Positions 6,803 through 16,098 of a stretch of DNA of 21,436 bases are shown here, in pieces; the first letter of the stretch is position 1, and each line of letters opens with the position of its first letter. A program made the translations under genes and the position numbers. The notes beneath the pieces were generated by a model. It made no database searches. It saw only the letters and a program-made list of their open reading frames with translations, and was not told where the DNA came from. The DNA comes from Acidimicrobiaceae bacterium RAAP-2 (GTDB lineage Bacteria > Actinomycetota > Acidimicrobiia > Acidimicrobiales > RAAP-2), in the NCBI GenBank assembly GCA_001443545.1, contig LMAD01000030.1, positions 1-21,436 of the forward strand, read 5' to 3'.

Positions 6803-6852
6803 CGCCTACTTACCCGCGACCGTCGACCTCGACGGTCGCGGGTAAGTAGGCG
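6803..6852. terminator. perfect palindrome with 24-bp arms overlapping the recD stop; likely bidirectional terminator
   Basis: Left arm 6803-6826 and right arm 6829-6852 are exact reverse complements separated by 2 nt. The element lies 42 nt after the MFS stop and contains the recD stop codon (6812-6810), so it would form a very stable hairpin in transcripts from either side. There is no T tract. It also encodes the last residues of RecD, including a TTA leucine codon mirrored by the TAA stop. Confidence 0.75.
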
Positions 6853-8561
6853 AGTCGCTCGGTCAGTCCCGAGACCCGATCGATCGGGCGATTGGTGGCG
6901 GCCGACACCGACTCCAGGTCACCCACCAGCGAGATCGACCGTTTCGCTCTGGTCACCCCCGTGTACAGGATCTCGCGGGTCAGCAGCGGTGAACTGACCC
7001 GCGGAAGCACGACGACGACGTGATCGTACTCACTGCCCTGCGACTTGTGGATCGTCGTCGCCCAAGCGAGCTCGGCGTGGCCGATCGCGTCGAGGGACCA
7101 CCGACGGCCGCCGTCGAACACGACGACCAGTTCACCGTCGTCCTCCACCACGACGCCGACGTCGCCGTTGTGGAGTTGCAACGATCGTTGATTCCGGGTC
7201 ACGAGCACGGGCTCACCGACGGAGAACCGGGCGCCCGACCCGGACCCGGGCGCCCGCAGGGCGGCGCGGACTCGAGCGTTCCACCACGCCACCGACCCGG
7301 GGCCCTCGCGATTGGCCGCGAGGACCGTCAGGGTCGACAGCAGCGCCACCGCGGCCGGCCCATCACCCCGTCGCCCCGCGTCCACGAGGCTTCGAGCGTG
7401 GTCGAGGACGAACGCGACGAGTTCAGGGTCATCAAAGTGTTCGTAACGGTGCAAGTCCGAACGACCGTCGGCGAGGAACTGACGAACCCGTTCGCCGTCG
7501 CCGGCGTTGATCAGCGCGGCGAAGTCCAGGATGTCACGGCTCTCGGTGCGGTGCACGGCGCTCAGGTGGGTCACCAGCGCGCCGGTATCCGCCTCGGGGT
7601 CCACCGCGTCGGCGAGCACCGCCCCCACGTTGATCGAAGCCAACTGGTGGGGGTCGCCCACCATGACGACGCGGCAGGGCTCGACGGCGCCTGACGCGGC
7701 ACGCAACAGGACGTCGAGCATCGCCAGGTCGGCCATGGACGCCTCGTCGACGATGACGATGTCCTGCGCGAGCGCTCGAGAGCGCGCCACGGCGTCGGGG
7801 TGGATTCCCAGGAGGTGGTGCAGCGAACCTTCGCGATCACGGTCCCGTTCGAGCGACGAGAGGTCGACGTCGTCGGTGTTCTCGTCGAGGGTCTGGCCCA
7901 ACCGTCTCGCCGCCTTCGCGGTGGGGGCGGCCACGGCGTAGGTCATCGGTCGCCCCGACGGCCGTCGCGCCAGCGCGCGCGCCACGGTACGTAACGCCTG
8001 CGTGACGATCCAGGTCTTGCCGGTGCCCGGTCCGCCGGTGATAAAGGAGATGCGACGAGTGAGCATCCGCCAGACGACGGCTTCGAGTTCGTCGGCGGCG
8101 AAGCCTCGGTGTTCGAGCTCGTCGCGAGAGTCGGCGATCGCGAGTCGCACGTCGTCGCTCGTCAGCCCCGTCGGCAGTTCGAGCGCCTCCGAGCGCGCCG
8201 CGGCGATGTACCGCGACACGCGCCACTCCGCCACGGCCCACCGACGCAGGTACAGGAATCGCTCGTTGAGCACCACCAGTGGCGGACCGGCCGGCGCCAC
8301 CGCGTCGTTGGAACCGAGGAACTCACAGAGCCCGGGTGCGGCCCGGAGCGATTCCAACGCGGCCGGGCCATCGTGACCGACGGCGCCACCGGCGCTCGCC
8401 CCCAGTCGAGCGAGGTCCAGGGCGGCGTGGTCCTCACGCACCGATCGAGCGAGTACCGTCACGATCCAACCCAGCAGCGCCGTTGGTTCGGCGGGCCCGA
8501 ATCGACGCAAGACGACGTCGGCGAGCTCGCGGTCCGACGTCGTGACGTCGACGGCCTTCAC
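6810..8561 (-). CDS. recD: exodeoxyribonuclease V subunit alpha (RecD helicase)
   Basis: A 583-aa SF1B 5'-3' DNA helicase, the third subunit of RecBCD, which processes double-strand breaks. The start is the GTG at 8561, overlapping the recB stop as GTGA. Motifs: Walker A FITGGPGTGKTW (about residues 173-184), APTAKAARRLGQTL (motif Ia), Walker B DIVIVDEASM (about 268-277), motif III VVMVGDPHQLASINVGAVL, motif V AWATTIHKSQGSEYDHVVVV and motif VI LYTGVTRAKRSISLVG. The N-terminal part (to about 150) matches the RecD region that contacts RecB, with NERFLYLRRWAVAEWRVSR. Length is close to E. coli RecD (608). The last codons lie in a large palindrome, so the tail AYLPATVEVDGRG may not be conserved. 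Confidence 0.96.
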   Translation of the reverse strand: MKAVDVTTSDRELADVVLRRFGPAEPTALLGWIVTVLARSVREDHAALDLARLGASAGGAVGHDGPAALESLRAAPGLCEFLGSNDAVAPAGPPLVVLNERFLYLRRWAVAEWRVSRYIAAARSEALELPTGLTSDDVRLAIADSRDELEHRGFAADELEAVVWRMLTRRISFITGGPGTGKTWIVTQALRTVARALARRPSGRPMTYAVAAPTAKAARRLGQTLDENTDDVDLSSLERDRDREGSLHHLLGIHPDAVARSRALAQDIVIVDEASMADLAMLDVLLRAASGAVEPCRVVMVGDPHQLASINVGAVLADAVDPEADTGALVTHLSAVHRTESRDILDFAALINAGDGERVRQFLADGRSDLHRYEHFDDPELVAFVLDHARSLVDAGRRGDGPAAVALLSTLTVLAANREGPGSVAWWNARVRAALRAPGSGSGARFSVGEPVLVTRNQRSLQLHNGDVGVVVEDDGELVVVFDGGRRWSLDAIGHAELAWATTIHKSQGSEYDHVVVVLPRVSSPLLTREILYTGVTRAKRSISLVGDLESVSAATNRPIDRVSGLTERLAYLPATVEVDGRG

Positions 8562-11500
8562 GACCGGTCTCCGATGGCGTCCGACGCGCGCGCGACGGCC
8601 TCGGGCGTGATCGGCCACGTGGCGAAGCCGTCGTCGGGTCCGGCCGAAGGATCCCCGACCACGCGCAGGTAGTAGTACCCAACCCCGGCGAGGTGGCGAT
8701 CGGGGTCGTAGTCCGCCATCGCCCCGCGCAAGAACCGGTGCAGCGCGATTGAGTAGAGCAGGGCCTGGAGCGGGTAGTGCTCGTGCTCCATCGACGCGAG
8801 CAACCGACCGACCTCGTAGGGGCGGTCCCCCGCCAACTGGTCGGTCTTGTAGTCGACGATCGCGTAGCGGTCGTCGGCGCGGCGGACCACGAGGTCGAGG
8901 CTTCCGATGAGGAATCCCTCGTCGAGCCCCTCCACGTCTCGCGCGAGACGGGTGAAGTAGTCGCGAAAGAGTCCGTCGCCCTTCGGTCCGGACCGGTCGA
9001 ATTCGAGTATCGCCCGCGCGGCCGCCGCCAATCGTTCGCGTCGGTGTTCATCACCCAGCGACAGGACGAAGCGCATCTCACGGGCGACGTCGCGGCCCTC
9101 GAGCTCGACCAAGGCACGACCGTCGAGCAGGGGCGCCGTTGGTCGAGCGAGCAGCGCCGTCGCCGCCGATTGAATGATCTCGGCGTTCTGCTCGACGTCG
9201 GCGGCGCTGAACCCCTCGCGTTCGAGCACGGCGCTGATCACGGCCCCCAGGTCAGGTCGCGCAGTCCCCACCACGCGTTCGAGCAGGCCGTGCACCGCGG
9301 CGCCCAATCGGGCGCCCGCGAGCTCGCCGAAGACCGACCGGACGCCGGCGATGACGTCCATCACCGCATCGAGCTCGTCAGCTTCGCCGATCGCCTCGTC
9401 GTAGCCGCCAGTGGGTTCACCACCGGCGTCCAGCGGCGTGACGATTGAAGACGACGTCTTCAATGAGCTCGCGAGGTCGGTGTAGGACCATCGCCGACGC
9501 TCCCAGTCGATTCGCGGAGCCACACCGGCAACGAAGACGCGCGCTGGATGAGGATCGCTTCGGATGGTCTCTCGCTCGAGCGCCGCGGCGACCTGGCCGT
9601 CACCAATGGCGTAGATGGCGAATCGGTTCTCGTCGGTCCACAGCTGACGGAGTGCCGACTCGGGATCGTCCCGCAGTGCCACTTCGACGGGTGTCCGGCG
9701 TCGCTTCGCCGAGACGAAGTGCTCTTCGACCTCGGTCAACAGACGATTGCGAACCGATGGGGCCCCGGCCGTGACGTCGCGGTCGAAGACGAGTCTCGAG
9801 AACTCCCCGGCCAAAGGCGTCTTGGTCGACACGCCCAACCACACCACGAGATGCCGTCGCGCGCGCGTCAGCGCCACGTAGGCCAGACGTCGATGCTCGG
9901 CCAACGCGCTGGCGACCACCCGTTGGTCGCGCAACGCCTCCTCGCCCCAGGCGATACCCGATCCGGCGTCGACCACCACGCGATCGACGTCCACCCACTG
10001 GCGCAGGGAACGGCTGCCGGCCTGCTTGACCTTCGGAAATGCCTCATTGAGGTACGGCACGAGGACGGTGTCGAACTCCAAACCCTTGGCCTTGTGTACC
10101 GTCATGACCCGCACCGCGTCGCTCTCGGTCTCCAGCCGACGAGATCGTGCGTTCGACTCGAGGTCATCGGTGTTCGCGGCGTTGTCGAGCCAGTCGAGCA
10201 GCAGTGGCAGGGAACGAACCGTCCGGCACTCCGCGCCCATCATCTCGGCCAGGTGCCAGAGATCGGTCAGGTGCCGCTCACCGTTGCGCAGTGACATGAC
10301 CGTGGCGAGCACGCCGCGGTGGTGCAGGAGTCGCGTGATGGCGGCGACCCCGTGAACTGCGAACTCCTCGCCGAGTCGATTGACGAGTTCGTCGGGTCCG
10401 TCGTCTCGGCCGACGAGGTCGCGGAACCATGACGCCCGCAGGACTTCACGATGGGTGGACTCCTGCGGATCGGCCAGGGTGACGAGCAGGAGCCGCAGCT
10501 GGAAGGCCGCCCGACTCGTCACGACGCTCTCGTCGGCCGACGTCGTCGCGGGAATCGCCCGGCGCGAGAGCTGGCGCTGCACCGCCAGACATTGTTCCTT
10601 CGTCCGACAGAGCACCGCGATCGTGGAGTACCGCGCCCCGCGGGCGTGGACCAGCGCGACGTAATCGGCGACCTCGGCGCGGATCGTGGCGTCATCGAGG
10701 CGACCCACACGCACGTGCATCGGTGCCCGGTCGTCCCCCGGCAGCGAGAGCAGGTGGGGCGTCGGGACGGGGTCGAGGAACGCGTGGGCGGGAGTGAAAT
10801 CGATCGCGAGGTCACGGCGGTAGGCGTCGACGTCGTAGCGGAACGACGCCCCGTCGAAGAACTGGTTGACGCACTCGAGGAGATCCGGGGCCGATCGGTG
10901 ATTGTCCGGTAACGACGTGACCGGCACGCCACGGGCCACGCACATGGAGCGCACCGCGAGGAAGACCTCGACGCTGCCCGAACGAAAGAGGTAGATGGCC
11001 TGCTTGGGATCACCGACGACGACGAGGCGGGTCTCGGGAGCGTCGAGGAAGAGCCGCGTGAAGATCTCCCATTGCAGGTGGTTCGTGTCCTGGAACTCAT
11101 CGATCATGACGACTCGGAAGCGCTGGCGCATCCGGTCGACGAAGACCTCGGCGCCCGAGTCCGTCGTGCGTTCGAGCAGTCCGAGCATGACTTCGGAGAA
11201 CGTCGTGGCGCGCACCTGGTCGAGCAGCTCGCCGAAACGTTCGACGATGGCGAGCGCCAGGTCGTACTGCACTCGCGCCGCCCGCGCGGTCTCCGACCCG
11301 TCGAGCTCGTCCGGCGATGGCAGAATCGTCAGCGAAGGCGGGGCGCTCGTACGGCCCCGCACGCGACGCACGCCCGCGTCGTACAGCACTCGGGCCACCA
11401 CTCGCACCGTTTCGAGGGTCGAGTGGCGTTCCAGCAGGGCCAGGTTCTCGGCCGAGCCGAGCGCGTACGCCGCGATCACCTCGTTACCGGCCTGTCGCCA

Positions 11501-11959
11501 CTGGCGCTCGGCCTGACTCATGGTGCGCGGGGCGGACTCGACGTACTCCGCGGCGAAGGAGTCCAGCGTCTGGGCGTGCAACTCGTCCAACCGTCCGAGC
11601 TGATGACGACCGGTGGCGATCAGGAACTCGCGACGCGGGGGATCGATCGACTCGAAGTACCGCTCCCACTCGTAGCGGGCCACGGCGGTCCCCGCCTCGA
11701 GGCGCGCCAAGTACGCGAGGACCGCGCCGAGATGATCACGCACGCGTCCGCGCAGCTCGCGGGCCGCGTCGCGGGTGAAGGTGACGAGCAACATCTCGTC
11801 GGGGGTGACGCCATCTTCGAGTAGGAATCGCACCGCGAGGTGGGCGAGCGTCCAGGTCTTGCCACTCCCGGCACTCGCCTCGATGAGCAACGGATGCGGC
11901 ACGCCATCTCGGCCGTCGGCTCGACGCAGAGGACTCGACGAAACGTTGAAGCGCTCCAT
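8558..11959 (-). CDS. recB: exodeoxyribonuclease V subunit beta (RecB helicase-nuclease)
   Basis: A 1133-aa SF1A 3'-5' helicase with a C-terminal nuclease domain. The ATG at 11959 overlaps the recC stop as TGATG, a sign of translational coupling. Helicase motifs: Walker A EASAGSGKTWTLAHLAVRF (about residues 28-46), LLVTFTRDAARELRGRV (Ia), Walker B VVMIDEFQDTNHLQWEIF, VVVGDPKQAIYLFR (III), VRVMTVHKAKGLEFDTVLVP (V) and RLAYVALTRARRHLVVW (VI). Nuclease domain: LGAAVHGLLERVVG with the conserved His, GSLDLVVRRADDRYAIVDYK with both acidic residues, then the Lys of the DYKT motif. All catalytic residues are present, so both activities are expected. A 21-nt palindrome lies in the linker before the nuclease domain. 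Confidence 0.97.
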   Translation of the reverse strand: MERFNVSSSPLRRADGRDGVPHPLLIEASAGSGKTWTLAHLAVRFLLEDGVTPDEMLLVTFTRDAARELRGRVRDHLGAVLAYLARLEAGTAVARYEWERYFESIDPPRREFLIATGRHQLGRLDELHAQTLDSFAAEYVESAPRTMSQAERQWRQAGNEVIAAYALGSAENLALLERHSTLETVRVVARVLYDAGVRRVRGRTSAPPSLTILPSPDELDGSETARAARVQYDLALAIVERFGELLDQVRATTFSEVMLGLLERTTDSGAEVFVDRMRQRFRVVMIDEFQDTNHLQWEIFTRLFLDAPETRLVVVGDPKQAIYLFRSGSVEVFLAVRSMCVARGVPVTSLPDNHRSAPDLLECVNQFFDGASFRYDVDAYRRDLAIDFTPAHAFLDPVPTPHLLSLPGDDRAPMHVRVGRLDDATIRAEVADYVALVHARGARYSTIAVLCRTKEQCLAVQRQLSRRAIPATTSADESVVTSRAAFQLRLLLVTLADPQESTHREVLRASWFRDLVGRDDGPDELVNRLGEEFAVHGVAAITRLLHHRGVLATVMSLRNGERHLTDLWHLAEMMGAECRTVRSLPLLLDWLDNAANTDDLESNARSRRLETESDAVRVMTVHKAKGLEFDTVLVPYLNEAFPKVKQAGSRSLRQWVDVDRVVVDAGSGIAWGEEALRDQRVVASALAEHRRLAYVALTRARRHLVVWLGVSTKTPLAGEFSRLVFDRDVTAGAPSVRNRLLTEVEEHFVSAKRRRTPVEVALRDDPESALRQLWTDENRFAIYAIGDGQVAAALERETIRSDPHPARVFVAGVAPRIDWERRRWSYTDLASSLKTSSSIVTPLDAGGEPTGGYDEAIGEADELDAVMDVIAGVRSVFGELAGARLGAAVHGLLERVVGTARPDLGAVISAVLEREGFSAADVEQNAEIIQSAATALLARPTAPLLDGRALVELEGRDVAREMRFVLSLGDEHRRERLAAAARAILEFDRSGPKGDGLFRDYFTRLARDVEGLDEGFLIGSLDLVVRRADDRYAIVDYKTDQLAGDRPYEVGRLLASMEHEHYPLQALLYSIALHRFLRGAMADYDPDRHLAGVGYYYLRVVGDPSAGPDDGFATWPITPEAVARASDAIGDRS
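9444..9464. repeat. 21-nt palindrome inside recB
   Basis: Arms attgaagacg (9444-9453) and cgtcttcaat (9455-9464) around a single central base. It falls in the recB part coding for the Ser/Thr-rich linker SSLKTSSSIVT ahead of the nuclease domain. Confidence 0.85.
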
Positions 11960-14900
11960 CAGCCAGCGCCCCACTGGGCGTCCCCCGACGACCAGGCCGG
12001 ACCGTTGGTCGTACTCGAGGTCACCATCACGTCGTCGAAGAGTCCCTGGAGCCGTCGGGCGCCGTCACGAAAGGCGTGACCGGAGAGCTCGCGAATCTCC
12101 TCGAACGAGAAGGGCAGCAGCAGCTGGTTCGCCCCGTTCGCTCGCTCACCGCCCCGTGCAGCGCGGTACGCGCCACCCTCCCACGCGCGACTGGGCGAAC
12201 TCCCGAATATCGGTTCCAACTCCGACGAAGGGGACTCGGCGAACGACGTTCGCAAGAAGTGCAACGGCACGGCCTCGAACTGCTCGAGGTACAACGAGGT
12301 GAGTTCGTTCAAGACCGTCACCGCCGAGCGCACCGGGTGGTCGGGGCGCCAGGTCATCGTGACGTACGGGTTGCCCTGGTATGGATCGGCGCCGTAGTCC
12401 GGACGTACGAGCACCGCCGAGACCGGCGCGCCCGACTCGGCGGTCGCCGCCGCCATCGTGATGAGGACGTGGACGAGCGATGACGTGAACGATTTGGAGA
12501 CGGTCCACTGGACCACGGTCGGACCGCGCCCCGTGTCGTAGACCTCGATCGCCGGCCGAGTCACGCGCCGGTCGAGTCCGGGAACGTCGGCGGGACGCCG
12601 GCTCCACGGCGCACGGACCGCGGCGATAACTGCAAGGTCCCGGCGGTGATGGTCGACGAATGAGACGAGCGTCGAGACGTCGATCCGGTGGCGCACTCGA
12701 TCACGAAACCCCGCCGCCACCGAGGCCACCGCATCGTCGAGGTGGCCGCCCGGTTCGACCAGCATTCCGGTTTCCAGCGCCCGCTCCACCATCGTCCGAC
12801 GCACGTTCCACAACCACAACGCGTTGTCGAGGTCCAACGCGGGGACGTCGGGCAGCTCAGGACGTTGCTCCGGCACCGCCGCTCCATTGAAGACCGTCGC
12901 GAGGAACGAGCGCTGGGGGTCCCCGATGAAACGAATCAGGCGACGCAATTCGATGGTCGGCGGTGGAGACACCGCCGGAATCATGGACGCTGAGACGGCG
13001 AGGTCGTCGTCCAGCGTTGGGTCCGGTTTGTTATAGAGCAGCGTCCCGAGTTCGGCGGCGATCGGATCCAGGCTAAAGGAGACCCTCGCGGCGTCATCGT
13101 CGAGTACGAGATCCGGCTCACTGGAACGCTCGTCCTCGGGCCCGGGCGACGAAGTCGAGAAGGCGTAGCGCGGGTGGCGGCGCCAGTCGACCTTGAGTCC
13201 CACCCCGTCGAAGTCGGGAATCGCGAGTGCGTCAATCAACTCCGCCAGCGCGAGGGGTGGGGGCAGTGCCGACCCGTCGCTGACCTCGCGGTCGTTCGTG
13301 AGGATGATCACCCGGTCGGTCGTGGTCACGAGCAACGAGACGAGAGCAGCCCGGAAGCGTTCTCGGGGCGAGGGGTCCCCGGGCCGCGGTGCCCCGAGGT
13401 GCGCGCCGTTCGACGACCGTCCCGGGAGCAACTCGTCGTCGAGGCCGAGGATGCACGTGACCCGATAAGGGGCGTGGCTGAGGGCGTAGGGATCTTGGAT
13501 CGTGACGCCCCCGCGTCCAACGACCGAACTACCCCCGACCGTGGCGGCCGACCGTTCGAACAATTCGCGAACCTCGTCGAAGGTAAAGTCGCCCTCGCTC
13601 GATTGCGCCAGGTGGTGCAAACGCTCAAACGCACGATTGAGACCGACGTCGATCACACCGACCGGGCTCGCGACCAACGCCGCCCAACTCGTGAACAGTT
13701 CTGTCCAGCCGGTGATCGTGCGGGGCTCGCCCGACGCGACGTTCGCTCGCGTCAACGTACTGAGGAGTTGGGACAGCTCGGCCATCACCGGCAGGTCGGC
13801 CGGTACGCCGATCGGCCAGATCGTGAGCGCGGCGTCTCCTTCGTCGATGTCGTAGACCGACGCGAGCATCCCACGGTCACGAAACCGCCCCCACGTCCCC
13901 GCGTCGTCATCGCCGTCGAATGCGCCAACCGACTCCCGAGTCCGGCCGTCCAACCCCAGGTTCACGCCGCTAGACACCGCCAACTCGAGGACGCGCTCGA
14001 CGTCGCGACGAGACAGCCCGATACCCCGTTGAATCGACGGTTCGCTGAGCAGCGTGACGAGATCGAAGAGGGTGAAGTGGGAGGCGATGGTCTCGAGTAG
14101 CCGGGTGAAGCCGCGAAGCCGGTCGCTCGGATGCGTCAGCGACGGGTCGGCCACCTCGAACTGGAGCCGGGGTGCGGTCGCTGCACCGTGGTGTGACCAG
14201 TACTCATTCACGAGGGGGACGAATCGCTCGGCGTCAGTCGTCACGACGCGGACGTCGTGCGGGGCGATTCCGGCGTCGTGGATCGTGGTCAGAATCGCCT
14301 CACGGGCGATCTCCACCTGTCGCGCGTATCCGATGGCGCCGTGCACCTCGAGCAGTGGAGTCGTCGTCAGACGATGCGCGCTCGGCGACGATGGCGCCGT
14401 CAGTCGTTCCACGACGGTGCCGCTCGCTACCGGACGTCCGGTCGATGGAACCGTCCGCCACTGCGCCGACGGGCAGTTCTCTCGCCACTGACGCAAGTGC
14501 GCGGCGGTTCGCGTCGACCACCGTTCGACCAACGAGGACTCCGAAGCCCGTGACGTGCCGTGCTCAACCGTGAAGCCCGGTGGCGCGACGAGGAAGCCGT
14601 TGACGCTGGTCGTCGCGCCAACTCGTTCCACCGCTCGAGCCAGGAGCGCGCCGTGGGAGAGCTCGCCACAGTCAAAGAGGATCACATTCTCACCGAAGAC
14701 CTTGCCCGTCGCCGTGGGGGCGTTCTCGAGTGACGCCCACGGCGAGTGGACGCCTCGCTGCTCGAGCCGTTGAACCGCCGCTCGTTCCCACGTGTTGGCC
14801 CCGACCTTGAGGTACGCACCGAACTCGTCGGGGCGCCAGTAGAGGACGTCGGCGAGATTCTGACCGCGACGTACCGCTTCGGCGACGCTGAGGTCGCGTG

Positions 14901-15207
14901 GCTCACGTCGAGCGCTCAGCATCCCAATCGCGAAACCGTCCGCGGTCCAGTGGCTCAAGTCGTTCGGGTCGTCGTAGAGCGCGCGGCCGATGAACGTCGC
15001 GGGCAAGATGACGTCGAGGTTCGCGGTGACCCCGTCCGCGGCACCACCGTGGCGCGCGAGATGCTGCTCGAGCCACTGGCCGACCAGCGGATTGGGGACC
15101 ACCACGGTCACCGGTTCGAGCGGGTTCGCTGATCGATAGCCGACGCGACCCAACATCGCAGCGAGCTGACCGAGATCCTCGCCGACCCAAAAGAGAACGT
15201 CCGGCAC
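11959..15207 (-). CDS. recC: exodeoxyribonuclease V subunit gamma (RecC)
   Basis: A 1082-aa protein, first gene of the recC-recB-recD operon. RecC holds RecB and RecD together, splits the DNA strands and, in E. coli, reads the Chi sequence through an inactive helicase/nuclease fold. Evidence: size close to E. coli RecC (1122), position before recB, and typical segments such as PVTVVVPNPLVGQWLEQHLARHGG near the N-terminus, FIGRALYDD, an inner HAPYRVTCILGLDDELLPGR and RAALVSLLVTTTDRVIILTNDREVSDGS. No functional Walker A is visible, as expected for RecC. The GTG start at 15207 has no Shine-Dalgarno but a -10 box 7 nt upstream, so the mRNA may be leaderless. Confidence 0.93.
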   Translation of the reverse strand: MPDVLFWVGEDLGQLAAMLGRVGYRSANPLEPVTVVVPNPLVGQWLEQHLARHGGAADGVTANLDVILPATFIGRALYDDPNDLSHWTADGFAIGMLSARREPRDLSVAEAVRRGQNLADVLYWRPDEFGAYLKVGANTWERAAVQRLEQRGVHSPWASLENAPTATGKVFGENVILFDCGELSHGALLARAVERVGATTSVNGFLVAPPGFTVEHGTSRASESSLVERWSTRTAAHLRQWRENCPSAQWRTVPSTGRPVASGTVVERLTAPSSPSAHRLTTTPLLEVHGAIGYARQVEIAREAILTTIHDAGIAPHDVRVVTTDAERFVPLVNEYWSHHGAATAPRLQFEVADPSLTHPSDRLRGFTRLLETIASHFTLFDLVTLLSEPSIQRGIGLSRRDVERVLELAVSSGVNLGLDGRTRESVGAFDGDDDAGTWGRFRDRGMLASVYDIDEGDAALTIWPIGVPADLPVMAELSQLLSTLTRANVASGEPRTITGWTELFTSWAALVASPVGVIDVGLNRAFERLHHLAQSSEGDFTFDEVRELFERSAATVGGSSVVGRGGVTIQDPYALSHAPYRVTCILGLDDELLPGRSSNGAHLGAPRPGDPSPRERFRAALVSLLVTTTDRVIILTNDREVSDGSALPPPLALAELIDALAIPDFDGVGLKVDWRRHPRYAFSTSSPGPEDERSSEPDLVLDDDAARVSFSLDPIAAELGTLLYNKPDPTLDDDLAVSASMIPAVSPPPTIELRRLIRFIGDPQRSFLATVFNGAAVPEQRPELPDVPALDLDNALWLWNVRRTMVERALETGMLVEPGGHLDDAVASVAAGFRDRVRHRIDVSTLVSFVDHHRRDLAVIAAVRAPWSRRPADVPGLDRRVTRPAIEVYDTGRGPTVVQWTVSKSFTSSLVHVLITMAAATAESGAPVSAVLVRPDYGADPYQGNPYVTMTWRPDHPVRSAVTVLNELTSLYLEQFEAVPLHFLRTSFAESPSSELEPIFGSSPSRAWEGGAYRAARGGERANGANQLLLPFSFEEIRELSGHAFRDGARRLQGLFDDVMVTSSTTNGPAWSSGDAQWGAG

Positions 15208-15214
15208 GGTTCAG

Positions 15215-15220
15215 AAGATA
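15215..15220 (-). promoter_or_regulatory. putative -10 box for the recCBD operon (leaderless start)
   Basis: On the minus strand TATCTT (TANNNT) is followed by 7 nt and then the recC GTG, the spacing expected if transcription begins at the start codon. No Shine-Dalgarno is present, which agrees. Confidence 0.5.
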
Positions 15221-15277
15221 ACCGCACCGTGCGACAGCGGCGTGCGCCGCGACAACGGAGCAGCCACCAACCTCAGG

Positions 15278-15283
15278 TAACAT
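15278..15283 (+). promoter_or_regulatory. putative -10 box of the isoprenyl transferase gene
   Basis: TAACAT fits TANNNT and would start transcription near 15290. This lies after the earlier in-frame GTG (15287) and so supports the later GTG at 15320 as the real start. Confidence 0.5.
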
Positions 15284-15319
15284 CGAGTGGGTTTCAATTC
15301 AACACCTGGGGGAAGACTC

Positions 15320-16096
15320 GTGGCCCTGTCGCGGTCCCTATATCGGTTGTACGAACGACGGTTATCGGCGAGTCTGCCCACCGCGTCACTGCCACGACAC
15401 ATCGGCGTCATTATGGATGGACACCGGCGTTTCGCCCGTGAAGAGGGTGGCGAGTACCGAACGAGCTACCAAGCCGGCATGGCGAAGTTCGAAGAACTCC
15501 TGACCTGGTGCGCCGAGTTAGGCATCAGGGCCGTGACCGTGTGGGTGCTCTCCACCGAGAACCTCCGTCGGCCGACCGACGAGCTCGAGCCGTACTTCGA
15601 CGTGCTCAGCCGCTTGTTCGAACGCCTCCCGACCCAAGCGCACCGACTCGGGTTCTCGCTCGCGGTCAGTGGCAGCCTCGATCTGCTGCCACCAACGTTG
15701 GCGCAGGCCGCGAAGGAGGCCGTCGATCGTACGGCGTCGGTCAACGACCCTTCCATGGTGGTCAATATCGCGCTCTGTTACGGCGGCCGTCAGGAGATCG
15801 TCGACGCCTGCCGCTCGTTGGTGGCCGACCTCGCGGATCACGGCGTCGCGGCTGACGACATCGCCGAACGGATCGACGCACAAGGAATCGCCAAGAACCT
15901 CTACGCCGCCGACCTGCCCGATATCGACCTCGTCATTCGTACGAGTGGCGAATCGCGCCTCTCGGGTTTTCTCCTCTGGCAGTCGGCCTTCGCGGAGTTC
16001 GCCTTCGTCGACCCTTATTGGCCGGCCTTCCGACGGATCGACCTCCTTCGAGCCCTTCGAGATTTCACCCGCCGCGAACGACGATTCGGCGCGTAG
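15320..16096 (+). CDS. uppS: Z-type isoprenyl transferase (UppS-like cis-prenyltransferase)
   Basis: A 258-aa enzyme that condenses isopentenyl diphosphate onto an allylic diphosphate, giving lipid carriers for cell-wall synthesis. The GTG at 15320 has ggggga 6 nt upstream; an earlier GTG at 15287 overlaps the likely transcript start. Signatures: PRHIGVIMDGHRRFARE (catalytic Asp of MDG kept), VTVWVLSTENLRRPTDELEP, NIALCYGGRQEIVDA, and the C-terminal DLVIRTSGESRLSGFLLWQS with FAFVDPYWPAF. The usual MDGNGRWA is changed to MDGHRRFA, and FSTENW to LSTENL. Those changes resemble the second actinobacterial paralog (Mycobacterium Rv1086-type, short-chain product), so the product may not be undecaprenyl diphosphate. 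The symbol is by family. Confidence 0.92.
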   Translation: MALSRSLYRLYERRLSASLPTASLPRHIGVIMDGHRRFAREEGGEYRTSYQAGMAKFEELLTWCAELGIRAVTVWVLSTENLRRPTDELEPYFDVLSRLFERLPTQAHRLGFSLAVSGSLDLLPPTLAQAAKEAVDRTASVNDPSMVVNIALCYGGRQEIVDACRSLVADLADHGVAADDIAERIDAQGIAKNLYAADLPDIDLVIRTSGESRLSGFLLWQSAFAEFAFVDPYWPAFRRIDLLRALRDFTRRERRFGA

Positions 16097-16098
16097 CC

